This document shows, in pieces, positions 6,867 through 14,803 of a stretch of 18,765 nt of DNA; the first letter of the stretch is position 1; each line of letters opens with the position of its first letter. The translations under genes were made by a program, and so were the position numbers. The stretch is from JAYTQQ01 sp043784965 (GTDB lineage: Bacteria; Bdellovibrionota; Bdellovibrionia; Bdellovibrionales; JAMPXM01). Below the pieces are notes generated by a model. It ran no database searches. It saw only the letters and a program-made list of their open reading frames with translations, and was not told the origin of the DNA. Location of the stretch: positions 1 to 18,765 of the forward strand of contig JAYVXS010000106.1 of the NCBI GenBank assembly GCA_043784965.1, read 5' to 3'.

Positions 6867-7142
6867 ATGCTAAAGTATTTGAATGCATTTGCGGTCCTAG
6901 GTGGTTTTTTGGCTCCCTTGTTAGCTCAGGCCTCTGTTGAGTCTTCAATGTTGGAGCTTCAATCGAAATTACTTGGTACGTTCTTGCCAATCGCCAGCGT
7001 ACTGGGACTAATTTTTGCGGGCCTTTCTTACCTTATGGGGTCACCCAACGCACGCGCGTATTTAAGTTACGCAATTTTAGGGGCGGTGGTCGGATTTGGA
7101 GCCGAAAGTTTTGTAAGCCTTATCAAAAGTATCGTTCATTAA
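6867..7142 (+). CDS. virB2: VirB2/TrbC-like major pilin
   Basis: 91 residues with ATG preceded by TGGAG. An N-terminal signal peptide (about 1-22, ending A-Q-A) is followed by the two hydrophobic helices typical of conjugative pilins, around 37-57 ('FLPIASVLGLIFAGLSYLMG') and 66-88, separated by a short polar loop 'SPNARAYL'. That arrangement and length are characteristic of TrbC/VirB2 propilins. The processed subunit would polymerise into the conjugative pilus from the inner membrane. It heads the secretion-system gene run, and a strong hairpin directly downstream should make its mRNA more abundant than that of the following genes. Symbol given by family resemblance. Confidence 0.85.
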   Translation: MLKYLNAFAVLGGFLAPLLAQASVESSMLELQSKLLGTFLPIASVLGLIFAGLSYLMGSPNARAYLSYAILGAVVGFGAESFVSLIKSIVH

Positions 7143-7150
7143 TAAAGTAT

Positions 7151-7217
7151 GCGGACGCCGAAAATCTAACAGAGACTTTTAGATTTCGGCATCCGCAGTC
7201 TCGTTTTTGTTTTTTTC
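7151..7217 (+). terminator. Intrinsic terminator/attenuator between pilin and VirB3 genes
   Basis: Left arm 7151-7169 (GCGGACGCCGAAAATCTAA) pairs with right arm 7179-7196 (TTAGATTTCGGCATCCGC), giving an 18-bp stem with one bulged A and one G:U pair, a 9-base loop, then a T-rich tract (7203-7216, T5GT7). It is a convincing rho-independent terminator, but it lies between two genes of one functional module. Partial read-through would give high pilin and lower channel expression. Confidence 0.85.
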
Positions 7218-7244
7218 AATTTACTTATTTTGAAAGTGGGACGA

Positions 7245-7571
7245 ATGCTCGCAATGTCGCCAGTGAATCGAAGTCTAGACCGAAAGACTAAAATCTTATG
7301 GTTAGAACTCATCGATATTTTTATTATTGTAACATCAACGTCGGTTCTAAATTTCTTGTTCGGCCAAACCGCATTAAAAACATATTTTGTTTATCTGCCT
7401 TCTCTGGCGCTCGCGCTCCTCATGATTTTGACCAAGCGTGGAAAACCAGACAATTTCCTAATGCATTTTCTTAGATTCAAGATGCGACCGAAGTATCTTA
7501 CATGTTTCGAAAAAGGGCCAGATACGTATATCTACTCAAGAGCTGTATTTAAAAAACGAGGACTTCTATGA
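7245..7571 (+). CDS. VirB3/TraL-like inner-membrane channel protein
   Basis: 108 residues from the ATG at 7245; an earlier TTG at 7230 is in frame but has no better ribosome-binding site. An N-terminal basic 'NRSLDRKTKILWLELID' leads into two closely spaced hydrophobic helices (about 20-40 and 45-63) and then 'TKRGKPDNFLMHFLRFKMRP', which is the GKP-D pattern seen in TraL of F-type systems and related VirB3 proteins. These small proteins associate with the VirB4/TraC ATPase, and indeed the stop overlaps the ATPase start (ATGA). Assignment rests on size, topology, the GKPD motif and position. Confidence 0.75.
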   Translation: MLAMSPVNRSLDRKTKILWLELIDIFIIVTSTSVLNFLFGQTALKTYFVYLPSLALALLMILTKRGKPDNFLMHFLRFKMRPKYLTCFEKGPDTYIYSRAVFKKRGLL

Positions 7572-9967
7572 TTCTAAACTCTTTAGCTTCTTTTGTGCAG
7601 ATCTGGGGCATTGAAGACGGCATCACTCTTTTTCAGGATGGATCTTTTGGCTTTGGTTTTAAAGTCAATGCCATCGACATTTCGTGTTCTTCAGACGACT
7701 CCGTCAATCAAATTCGAGAACAACTTAAAACATTTCTAAATGCGCTCCCTAAAAATATCGATATTCAGTTTATGCAATCGATTGATCGCATCGGAAGTAC
7801 GGATTTCGATCAACACTTAGAGCTAGCAAAGAATGCCCCGAAACTGATTCAAGAATTGACAAGCGAGCGGTGTGAGAAATTTAAAAATTTGGATTCAAAG
7901 GGAGAACTCCCAAACCAGGATATTTTATTTCTAGTTCGGGCGAACTTGCCGAAAGAATTCTTACCAAAAAGAAATATCTTTTCATATTTGAAAAGTGAAA
8001 AGTCAGTATTTCAGATGCATGAAAATGATTTTAGACATGCACTTAAATGGGTTAAAATTACGAAGCAAGATATTGAATCTAATTTGATTGCAGCAGGATT
8101 GTCGACAGCTGAAGTTTCTGAAACGGAAGTCGTGAGGCTCTCCTTTGATGTCTGGAACCCAGGTCATCCGATTGGGCTAGGGTCCTTTGATACAAGTGAT
8201 TTGCGTGAAAACATTGTTTGCTCAGAGCTCGTGAAAGAAGTTAAGGGTTTTCGACTTGGAGCCACTCATCACCGCGTTGTGACCCTTAAAACACTACCGG
8301 AACAAACGTTCGCCGGAATGTCTTCGGCACTTTTAGGACTTCCATTTTCATCGAGATTATATTTGTCGATTCATGTACCGGATCAAGACAAAGAAATCGA
8401 GTGGCTAAAACTAAATCGAAGGCTTGCGTACTCGATGGTAATGGGCAAAAAAGGTGTCTCCGATATTGAGAGTGAAGCAAAACTAAAAGATATTGAGGTT
8501 TTACTTAACGAAGTTATTCAAGATGGCGAAAAAATATTTCATACATCGTTGTCCGTAACTTTGAGATCGGAGGATGAAACTCTAGTTGATTCTCAGGTCG
8601 GTCAAGTGCTGCAAGTGATCCGCGATATGGCCAACTCTGAAGGCTTTTTAGAAACCTACGCGAGTTTTGATATCTTTTCGAGTCATGTTTATCCGAATGC
8701 GATTCAAAAAGAAAGATCCCGTCGCCTTAAAACCTCCAATGTCGCGGATCTGATTCCGATTTTTGGTCTTTGGAGTGGATTCGATTCGCCTTCGGTTTTA
8801 ATGCGCACGCGGGCTGGCTCACTTTTTAAGTTCGATCCGTTTTCGAGTCGGACAACGAATGCCAATCAAATAATCTCGGGAGGGTCAGGAAGTGGAAAGT
8901 CATTTCTCACGAATCTGTTGATAGGCCAAATGTTGTCACAAAATCCACGAGTTTTTATTTTGGATGTTGGCGCATCCTACAAAAAAACTTGTGAATTTTT
9001 AAATGGTCAGTACGTACCGCTTTCAACATCGGGTGGATTCGCTATAAACCCATTTGATATTGGCGAACAGCTTACTCCATCGGACGAAAAAATAAAATTT
9101 TTAGTTGCGTTGATCGAAGTTTTAACTAAAGAAGATGGCGATGCAAGATTAGGTAGGCTTGAAAGATCCGAAATTGAGCTTTCGATTCAACAGGTTTATT
9201 TAAATCATAAGCAACCAAGACTCTCACACTTGCGTGAAATTTTATTAAGTAATTCGAATCCTGAAGTCTCACGCATCGGAAAAATACTATCCCCCTGGGT
9301 TGGCAATTCACCGTTTGGGAAAATTATAGATCGCGAGACGACAATCTCACTTGATAAACGGCTTGTGTGTTTTGATCTAAAGAATTTGGAATCGACCCCA
9401 GATCTTCAATCGGCATGTCTATTAATTATAACAGACCTTGTTTGGCGGGAGGTTCAGAGGGATCGAACCGAAATGAAGTTTTTAGTTTTTGATGAGTCCT
9501 GGCGTCTTCTGGAAAGTGATGCCGGTAGCACATTCATCGGCGAGGTGTATCGCACCTTTAGAAAATATTATGCTAGTGCCATCGCAATTTCACAGAACAT
9601 TGATGACTTCGCAAAAAGCAAAGCCGCAGCTGCGATCATGCCGAACGCTTCGATCAAATGGATTTTGCGACAAAAAGGAGCTGACCGGGAACGGCTTAAA
9701 TCAGTTCTTCATTTAAACGATCGTCAGGTTTCGCTCATCGATAGTCTCAGCCAAGTAAAAGGAAAATTCTCAGAGGCTTTTCTGATGTGTGAGGACGACA
9801 AAGGTGTTGTTTCAATCGAAGCAACACCTCTCGAATATTGGCTTGCAACCACGGACCCAAAAGATTTCGCTCTTTTGACTCAAATTGAGTCTATTACCGG
9901 ATTGCGCGGTGACGATCTGCTGAGGCACTTAAGTCGAAAATTTCCACAAGGAGCCGAACGTCTATGA
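7568..9967 (+). CDS. virB4: VirB4/TraC-type conjugation ATPase
   Basis: 799 residues, the usual length for VirB4/TraC. GAGGA precedes the start, which overlaps the VirB3/TraL stop. The N-terminal ~400 residues form the family-specific region with 'LLGLPFSSRLYLSIHVP'-like strands; the C-terminal RecA-like motor has Walker A 'GGSGSGKS' at 438-445, 'FILDVGASYKKTCEFL' after it, and Walker B 'FLVFDESWRLL' with D642 and E643. 'YRTFRKYYASAIAISQNIDDF' matches the conserved TraG-D/VirB4 arm. It powers pilus assembly and substrate transfer at the inner membrane. No VirB11 ATPase gene is seen, so this and the coupling protein are the only visible motors, as in F-type systems. Confidence 0.95.
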   Translation: MILNSLASFVQIWGIEDGITLFQDGSFGFGFKVNAIDISCSSDDSVNQIREQLKTFLNALPKNIDIQFMQSIDRIGSTDFDQHLELAKNAPKLIQELTSERCEKFKNLDSKGELPNQDILFLVRANLPKEFLPKRNIFSYLKSEKSVFQMHENDFRHALKWVKITKQDIESNLIAAGLSTAEVSETEVVRLSFDVWNPGHPIGLGSFDTSDLRENIVCSELVKEVKGFRLGATHHRVVTLKTLPEQTFAGMSSALLGLPFSSRLYLSIHVPDQDKEIEWLKLNRRLAYSMVMGKKGVSDIESEAKLKDIEVLLNEVIQDGEKIFHTSLSVTLRSEDETLVDSQVGQVLQVIRDMANSEGFLETYASFDIFSSHVYPNAIQKERSRRLKTSNVADLIPIFGLWSGFDSPSVLMRTRAGSLFKFDPFSSRTTNANQIISGGSGSGKSFLTNLLIGQMLSQNPRVFILDVGASYKKTCEFLNGQYVPLSTSGGFAINPFDIGEQLTPSDEKIKFLVALIEVLTKEDGDARLGRLERSEIELSIQQVYLNHKQPRLSHLREILLSNSNPEVSRIGKILSPWVGNSPFGKIIDRETTISLDKRLVCFDLKNLESTPDLQSACLLIITDLVWREVQRDRTEMKFLVFDESWRLLESDAGSTFIGEVYRTFRKYYASAIAISQNIDDFAKSKAAAAIMPNASIKWILRQKGADRERLKSVLHLNDRQVSLIDSLSQVKGKFSEAFLMCEDDKGVVSIEATPLEYWLATTDPKDFALLTQIESITGLRGDDLLRHLSRKFPQGAERL

Positions 9968-10650
9968 AAAAATCTATTATTTGCGTCTTCTTTTCGATTC
10001 TTATTGGAAGTGGACGTGTCGTGCATGCAGATATTCTTGGTGGAGACGTGGCAGTTCTCACTCAAATTCTTGCAGAAGCCATTCAGCAGCTCATCCAAAT
10101 TAAGGCAGTTTTACAGACAGGCGAGGATACACTTGGCCTTCTTCAAGAGGTCAATCGCGGGATCAATGACTCACTTGAAATGATAAAAACTATTGGTAGT
10201 GCGACTGACCCCGGCGTTTATGGGGAGCTTAAAAAGACTGAAGATGTTTTAAGAAAATTCTCCGTCATCTATGGTACGGCTGTTGATTCGCCGGATGCAA
10301 AGGCACAAACCAGTGTCGATCAATCAGTCGCCGAAGCTGTTGCCCTAAATAGTTCTATTTACGACTATACGAAACAAATTGATGTGATTGGTGAGGACAT
10401 CAAAAAGTTTTCGCATGAAGTTTCTCCCGGTGGTGCTCAGAAATTAACAGCAGAATCTTTGGGTGTAGTTATTCATGTACTAACGCAAAGCCTAAGAGCT
10501 CAGGGCACTCTTTTAAAACTCCAAGCTCAAAGTGTTGCCCTTAGTAATAAACACGAAAAAGATTACAACGCTCAATATCTATATACCGCTGAAAGCCTAT
10601 CAAAAGTGATGCAGTCAAATAACTCCCAGTTTGAAAGACCGAGGTTTTAA
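9964..10650 (+). CDS. VirB5/TrbJ-like periplasmic protein
   Basis: 228 residues, ATG overlapping the VirB4 stop by four bases, with AAGGAG upstream. Signal peptide about 1-22 (ends V-V-H-A). The mature protein is almost entirely helical and rich in Gln and Leu ('LTQILAEAIQQLIQIKAVLQ', 'TLGLLQEVNRGINDSLEM'), which is the look of TrbJ/VirB5 pilus-tip proteins. Position between the VirB4 ATPase and a VirB6-like membrane protein is the standard virB4-virB5-virB6 order. Sequence similarity within this family is always low, so the call leans on architecture and gene order. Confidence 0.65.
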   Translation: MKKSIICVFFSILIGSGRVVHADILGGDVAVLTQILAEAIQQLIQIKAVLQTGEDTLGLLQEVNRGINDSLEMIKTIGSATDPGVYGELKKTEDVLRKFSVIYGTAVDSPDAKAQTSVDQSVAEAVALNSSIYDYTKQIDVIGEDIKKFSHEVSPGGAQKLTAESLGVVIHVLTQSLRAQGTLLKLQAQSVALSNKHEKDYNAQYLYTAESLSKVMQSNNSQFERPRF

Positions 10651-11568
10651 ATGTTAGATATGGGTTGGCTTGCATCAGAAGCGCAAAAACTTCATGCAAT
10701 ATTTCAAAATGCTTTTTTTGGTGTGATCACGTTGCTCTTGCTGATCGCAGTAGTTTTTGATTTTTTTAAGATCTCACTCGGCAGTACTCCCGGTGTATCA
10801 ACCCTTTTAGGTCGATGCTTAGTTGCGACTCTATTATTAGTCGCGCTTCCCGAAATCATGAACGCAATAGCATCAATCACTGACGCTATTGCTCATGACA
10901 TCGGTGATTTAAATAATTTCAAACTTGTTTTGTCTCGCATGGGTGAAAAACTCAAACTACTTTCTTGGTCGTGGACTTCGGTCAAAGACATGGTGATTTT
11001 AGTTATTTCATTTCTGTCTTTCTTCGTTCTCTACATCACTGTGTATTTTGCCGACGCGGCATTTCTGTACGCATGGACCTTGATTTACGTTTTCTCCCCA
11101 CTGGTTCTTGCCCTGTACGTACTGCCTGCCACCGCTCAGGGAACCTCTGCTATGTTTCGATCCATGATTGAGGTAAGTCTCTGGAAAGTGGTTTGGGCCA
11201 GCATGTCGGCTCTGTTGTGGAGCACCGCTTTATCAGACATCAACAACCCTCAATACCATATCGATTTTTTAACGGCGATCGTTTTAAATCTGATGTTGAC
11301 TCTATCGGTGCTGATCACTCCTATCGTTGTGCGAGGTCTTTTTAGTTCTGGAATTTCGGGTGTCGCTTCAAATTTACAAAATATGCTTATGGCTGCTGCC
11401 GCGCTCACTCCTATGAGTGTTATAGGAAAGGCGAAGTCAGTAGGGAGTTTGCCGATTTCAAAACTTCGATCAAAATCTCGCTCAAGCGAGGGAGGTGATG
11501 ATCCTACCAGTGAAGCTGAGTATTATGAAACTCTAAAAAATCGCAAAAATAAAAAGCCTCAGAAATAA
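10651..11568 (+). CDS. VirB6/TrbL-like polytopic inner-membrane protein
   Basis: 305 residues; its ATG directly follows the upstream TAA. At least five hydrophobic helices are visible: about 19-41, 50-72, 110-135, 138-155 and 200-225. The centre has 'YFADAAFLYAWTLIYVFSPL' and the C-terminal tail (about 270-305) is hydrophilic and Lys/Arg/Ser-rich. Periplasmic/cytoplasmic alternation and size match TrbL/VirB6 proteins, which form part of the inner-membrane channel for the DNA substrate. The charged C-terminal tail would be cytosolic. Placement after the VirB5-like gene supports this. Confidence 0.75.
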   Translation: MLDMGWLASEAQKLHAIFQNAFFGVITLLLLIAVVFDFFKISLGSTPGVSTLLGRCLVATLLLVALPEIMNAIASITDAIAHDIGDLNNFKLVLSRMGEKLKLLSWSWTSVKDMVILVISFLSFFVLYITVYFADAAFLYAWTLIYVFSPLVLALYVLPATAQGTSAMFRSMIEVSLWKVVWASMSALLWSTALSDINNPQYHIDFLTAIVLNLMLTLSVLITPIVVRGLFSSGISGVASNLQNMLMAAAALTPMSVIGKAKSVGSLPISKLRSKSRSSEGGDDPTSEAEYYETLKNRKNKKPQK

Positions 11569-11592
11569 TTATTAACTATAGGAAATGAGAAT

Positions 11593-12135
11593 ATGAAAGC
11601 CTTTCAACAATCTGCAATCAATATGATTCAAAAGAGCTCCTTGCAAATCGCACTGACACTCATGTCGATAGTGGCTTCAGTCTTCGGTATCATGAATGTC
11701 TTTTCAAGTATGAAAGACCCAATCATAATTGAACGTGGTTGTGACTCAAAACTCGCTGACATTCAAAGCTCAAGTCAAACCAAAGAAGAAATCGAAAACT
11801 TTATAAAAACTGCTCTGTCGGTGCGCTTTGATTCAGTTGTGAAATACGATCCGGCCATTTTTTTAACAGAAGGCCTTCAGATTGTTCGAACAAAAGAGCA
11901 ATTTGAGCTCAAAAGCAAAAATATTGATCAGCGAGTAATAGTGAGGTCCGTAAAGTTTGAACAAGACAAATATTTTGTCGAGGCAGATCGGCTCATTGGC
12001 ATAGGCAAAGTGAGAACGGCGGTACCACTTAACTTGAGTCTACTTATCTCTAGCAAGATCAGATCTATTTCAAACCCCTATGGCCTCATTTTAACTTTGG
12101 TTGATCAAATAAAGGATGACACAAATGCCAAATAG
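11593..12135 (+). CDS. VirB8/TraE-like bitopic inner-membrane protein
   Basis: 180 residues with one N-terminal transmembrane helix (about 17-38, 'QIALTLMSIVASVFGIMNVF') and a periplasmic remainder. Length, single-helix topology and the C-terminal 'SNPYGLILTLVDQIK' fit the TraE family of F-type conjugation systems, the structural counterpart of VirB8. In F the traE-traK-traB order holds, and the same order is seen here with the next two genes. Its role would be scaffolding the inner-membrane part of the channel. The next gene begins inside its last codons. Confidence 0.7.
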   Translation: MKAFQQSAINMIQKSSLQIALTLMSIVASVFGIMNVFSSMKDPIIIERGCDSKLADIQSSSQTKEEIENFIKTALSVRFDSVVKYDPAIFLTEGLQIVRTKEQFELKSKNIDQRVIVRSVKFEQDKYFVEADRLIGIGKVRTAVPLNLSLLISSKIRSISNPYGLILTLVDQIKDDTNAK

Positions 12136-12520
12136 AAAACATTTTATCTGGGTTATGATTTTCTTTCAGCTCGAGTCGTTTGCAAATGCTGATGCAAAAA
12201 TTAATTCAAAACAAAAAATAATCCCATGTGATGAGGTGCACTCGCAGCTCGTTAGTATTCCATACGGACGAGTAACTGTTTTAAACTTTCCGGCGAGCCC
12301 CAAAGAAGTCATCCCTGGCGAAAATGGATTTGATTTCAAAACTATTCGTAGTGATCTTGTTGTGAAGTCTCTTCGTCCCGGAGCCAAAACCAATTTGCTT
12401 GTCTATTTAGAAGGGCGGCGATGCTCCTTTCATTTAGCAAGTGGTGTTCAGGGAGATGAAATAGTTCTTGTTCGCGACCCAAAGGAGAAAACATTTGAGG
12501 TAAAATTTCATGATAAATGA
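12125..12520 (+). CDS. TraK/VirB9-like periplasmic protein, single small domain
   Basis: 131 residues from the ATG at 12125, chosen over the ATG at 12116 because AAGGA (12112-12116) is correctly spaced from it; either start overlaps the upstream gene. Signal peptide about 1-22 (ends F-A-N-A). The mature ~110 residues carry 'IPYGRVTVLNFPASPKEVIPG' and 'KTNLLVYLEGRRCSFHLASG', the strand pattern of the N-terminal domain of VirB9/TraK (an f-x-pxxvxxvxxG element, then TNLxVxxxxrxxxFxL). The normal C-terminal domain that inserts in the outer-membrane ring is absent, since these families are usually 230-290 residues. It probably forms part of the periplasmic core ring with the VirB10-like product. 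Confidence 0.65.
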   Translation: MPNRKHFIWVMIFFQLESFANADAKINSKQKIIPCDEVHSQLVSIPYGRVTVLNFPASPKEVIPGENGFDFKTIRSDLVVKSLRPGAKTNLLVYLEGRRCSFHLASGVQGDEIVLVRDPKEKTFEVKFHDK

Positions 12521-13394
12521 AAACTCTTTACCAAATTTCGTAAACGAGAAATTTATACCAAAGCCTTTCGGTAAACGATTCTTTGATAAATTTGTCCAAG
12601 AGAGAAGATATAAAAGGAAAATAATTTTGGGATTTTCAATTTCACTTCTATCGGTTTTATTAATTGTAATTTGGAAGGTACTTCCACGAAATTTTCTAGC
12701 ATCACTTAAAGTAACTGAAATTAGCTTGGGGCTTGAGAAACTGACTGGCTCCGTAGTCATAATCCCGCCCCTGATTTTAAAAATTAAATTTGAAGGCTCT
12801 CCATTTTTAAATGGTAAATATAAGGCATCCAAAATCAATGTTGTAAGCTTTATCGGCTCAGGTTCGATTTCACCAGGAGCCGAAGCGAGAGCGATTTTAT
12901 TAAGTGGCGCGACCAACGGCATGATTAAGGCGCAACTCACCGAAGCTTTGAAGGTTGACGGCGTGAGTCTTTTAGATTCGAGTACGCTACTCATTGGCGA
13001 AGGACAGTCATCAGAAGAACGACTTTTTATCAGATTTAACAAAGCTGTTTTTAAAAATGGCAAATTTATCCGAATCTCTGCTCAAGCCTATGACCCAAAT
13101 GATAGAATTTTAGGTCTAAAAGGCTCACGGGTGGGGGACTACACCATGAAACTTGCGGCTAGCTCCGGTCTTTATTTTTTGTCGGGCCTCGCTTCGGGCA
13201 TGAAAACAGAAGAAGTTCCGATCCCTGGGCAAGTGGTGAAGCCTCATGTGAGCGATGCTGCTCTCAACGGACTATCGACGGCGGCCAGCGAACAGGCAAA
13301 ACAATATCTTGAACAAATGAAAAGCAAAAGTCCGGTTATCGAGGTGAAAGCAGGCTCTGTCTTTATCGTAACCTTTGAAGGGAGCGAGCAATGA
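12510..13394 (+). CDS. VirB10/TraB-like channel protein
   Basis: 294 residues; start overlaps the upstream stop, with TGAGG upstream. Short cytoplasmic N-terminus, one transmembrane helix at about 39-59 ('ILGFSISLLSVLLIVIW'), then a periplasmic/outer-membrane domain. C-terminal features of the family: 'GSGSISPGAEARAILLSG' (the typical 'pGt.i.a.L..g' handle), and the end 'AKQYLEQMKSKSPVIEVKAG' followed by 'SVFIVTF', matching the VirB10/TraB closing strand. The usual long proline-rich linker is short or absent. It would bridge inner and outer membranes as the core-complex backbone. Confidence 0.8.
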   Translation: MINENSLPNFVNEKFIPKPFGKRFFDKFVQERRYKRKIILGFSISLLSVLLIVIWKVLPRNFLASLKVTEISLGLEKLTGSVVIIPPLILKIKFEGSPFLNGKYKASKINVVSFIGSGSISPGAEARAILLSGATNGMIKAQLTEALKVDGVSLLDSSTLLIGEGQSSEERLFIRFNKAVFKNGKFIRISAQAYDPNDRILGLKGSRVGDYTMKLAASSGLYFLSGLASGMKTEEVPIPGQVVKPHVSDAALNGLSTAASEQAKQYLEQMKSKSPVIEVKAGSVFIVTFEGSEQ

Positions 13395-14803
13395 GTGTCG
13401 AGGTAAAATCAAATCACAACTGGATTGTTGATAATTTATTGTTAGCCCTTCAATTTTTGTTTCGGGTTGCGTATGAACCCTTTCGAGCTGCGTGGCGAGG
13501 TGATCCGAATGTAATCTGGAAATTCGGCGCCACATGTGCGATGTTCACAGCTTTTATTTTAGGTATAGATGGTAAGTTTTTATTGGCATATGGCAAAAGC
13601 AATCTTTACGATAGCAAACTGTATCCGTTACTACAGTTTGCTATCGGGAGTTCACCCCTTTTTTACCACGGCATTTTGCATGCAACCCTTCGAACAATGT
13701 TTATTTTTGAACTCAGAAATTCGTTTGATCGCTCTGGACTCAGAAATGCGTTGAGAGAATATCCCGGTTTTGTAGGTCTTGAATCAAAAGACAGTGAGTC
13801 TCTTAAGCTTCGGCTTACAAATAACGGAATGAGCATAAATGAATGGAGGACAAAAAAAGAACGTATCGAGGCGAATTTGAGAGTGTTCGTCGATAATATA
13901 GACATGGTCCAAGATAAGGGGATCGTCGAGATTGTTTTTTCAACGAGTCCGATGCCAACGCTTCTCCACCTGAATTCTCTTGAAAAGTTTCGTGGCTACC
14001 GCTTTTCTGTTGGACAAAATAGAACAAGCCATTTTGAGATAGACTTTACATCTGATCCACATTTGTTGATTGCTGGGGAAAGCGGCGGAGGTAAGTCGTT
14101 TTTTATTCGACAGATGCTCGCAACTATTAAATTCAATCATCCCGAAACTGTTTTGAAAATTGCAGATTTAAAAAACGGTGCGGACTTTAAGTGTTTTGAA
14201 CATGTGAATCGTGTCGATCTCGTATTCGATCCTAGACAAGCCCTTGGTTTGATCGAAGGGGTGGTCAAACAGATTCAGAACCGCATGGAAAAACTCAAAA
14301 ACCTTGGGCATGACAATTTATCTGAATACCACAAAAGCGAAAGTTTTTTGTCTAAGTCTTCGGACGAGAGACTGAGAGACGAGTGCGGTCATAGAATTTT
14401 TGTCGTGGTCGATGAGTTTGCGGAGCTCGTGTTGAGCGGTGGAATACTCCAATCGACCGAGGTAAAAACCGCAAAGGAGGGGCTATCAAAAATTTCAAGA
14501 CTCGGAAGATCTTGCGGCATTCATTTGATTCTTGCGACACAACGTCCGGATCGGAATGTAGTGGATGTGCAGGTCAGATCAAATTTAACGTCGACAATTT
14601 GTTTTAGGTTAAATGATCTTGGTGGCAGCCTGGCGGTTCTTGGTTCAAAGTCTGCTTGTGAATTACCGCAAATAAAGGGTCGCGGGATTTATCTGCGTGG
14701 TGCTGACGAATTCGAAATTCAAACACCTCTTTTGTTACCTCAAAAAATTGACGAGATTTTAACTCCGCAGAAGAAAGAGGTCGCAGATGACAACGGAATC
14801 TAG
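13391..14803 (+). CDS. FtsK/SpoIIIE-type conjugative coupling ATPase
   Basis: 470 residues, GGGAG upstream, ATGA overlap with the VirB10-like stop. Two hydrophobic segments near the N-terminus (about 42-62 and 80-105) should anchor it. The motor has Walker A 'GESGGGKS' at 229-236, Walker B 'IFVVVDEFAEL' (D341, E342), and then 'LGRSCGIHLILATQRPDRNV' and 'VRSNLTSTICFRL', which are diagnostic of the FtsK_SpoIIIE family and not of VirD4/TraD. Family members on Gram-positive elements (ConQ/TcpA type) act as coupling proteins bringing the relaxase-DNA complex to the channel. It lies directly between the channel genes and the relaxase candidate, so the same job is inferred here. No gamma domain is seen at the C-terminus, so chromosomal segregation is unlikely. 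Confidence 0.9.
   Translation: MSVEVKSNHNWIVDNLLLALQFLFRVAYEPFRAAWRGDPNVIWKFGATCAMFTAFILGIDGKFLLAYGKSNLYDSKLYPLLQFAIGSSPLFYHGILHATLRTMFIFELRNSFDRSGLRNALREYPGFVGLESKDSESLKLRLTNNGMSINEWRTKKERIEANLRVFVDNIDMVQDKGIVEIVFSTSPMPTLLHLNSLEKFRGYRFSVGQNRTSHFEIDFTSDPHLLIAGESGGGKSFFIRQMLATIKFNHPETVLKIADLKNGADFKCFEHVNRVDLVFDPRQALGLIEGVVKQIQNRMEKLKNLGHDNLSEYHKSESFLSKSSDERLRDECGHRIFVVVDEFAELVLSGGILQSTEVKTAKEGLSKISRLGRSCGIHLILATQRPDRNVVDVQVRSNLTSTICFRLNDLGGSLAVLGSKSACELPQIKGRGIYLRGADEFEIQTPLLLPQKIDEILTPQKKEVADDNGI

Noticed and set aside
12434..13063. 209-codon open frame on the minus strand
   Set aside because: It lies wholly opposite the TraK-like and VirB10-like genes, which have good family features and translational overlaps. 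The product has no recognisable motif or ribosome-binding site.
13391..14803. Housekeeping FtsK cell-division translocase
   Set aside because: It is shorter than chromosomal FtsK, lacks the four-helix N-terminus and C-terminal gamma domain, and is coupled to conjugation genes on both sides.
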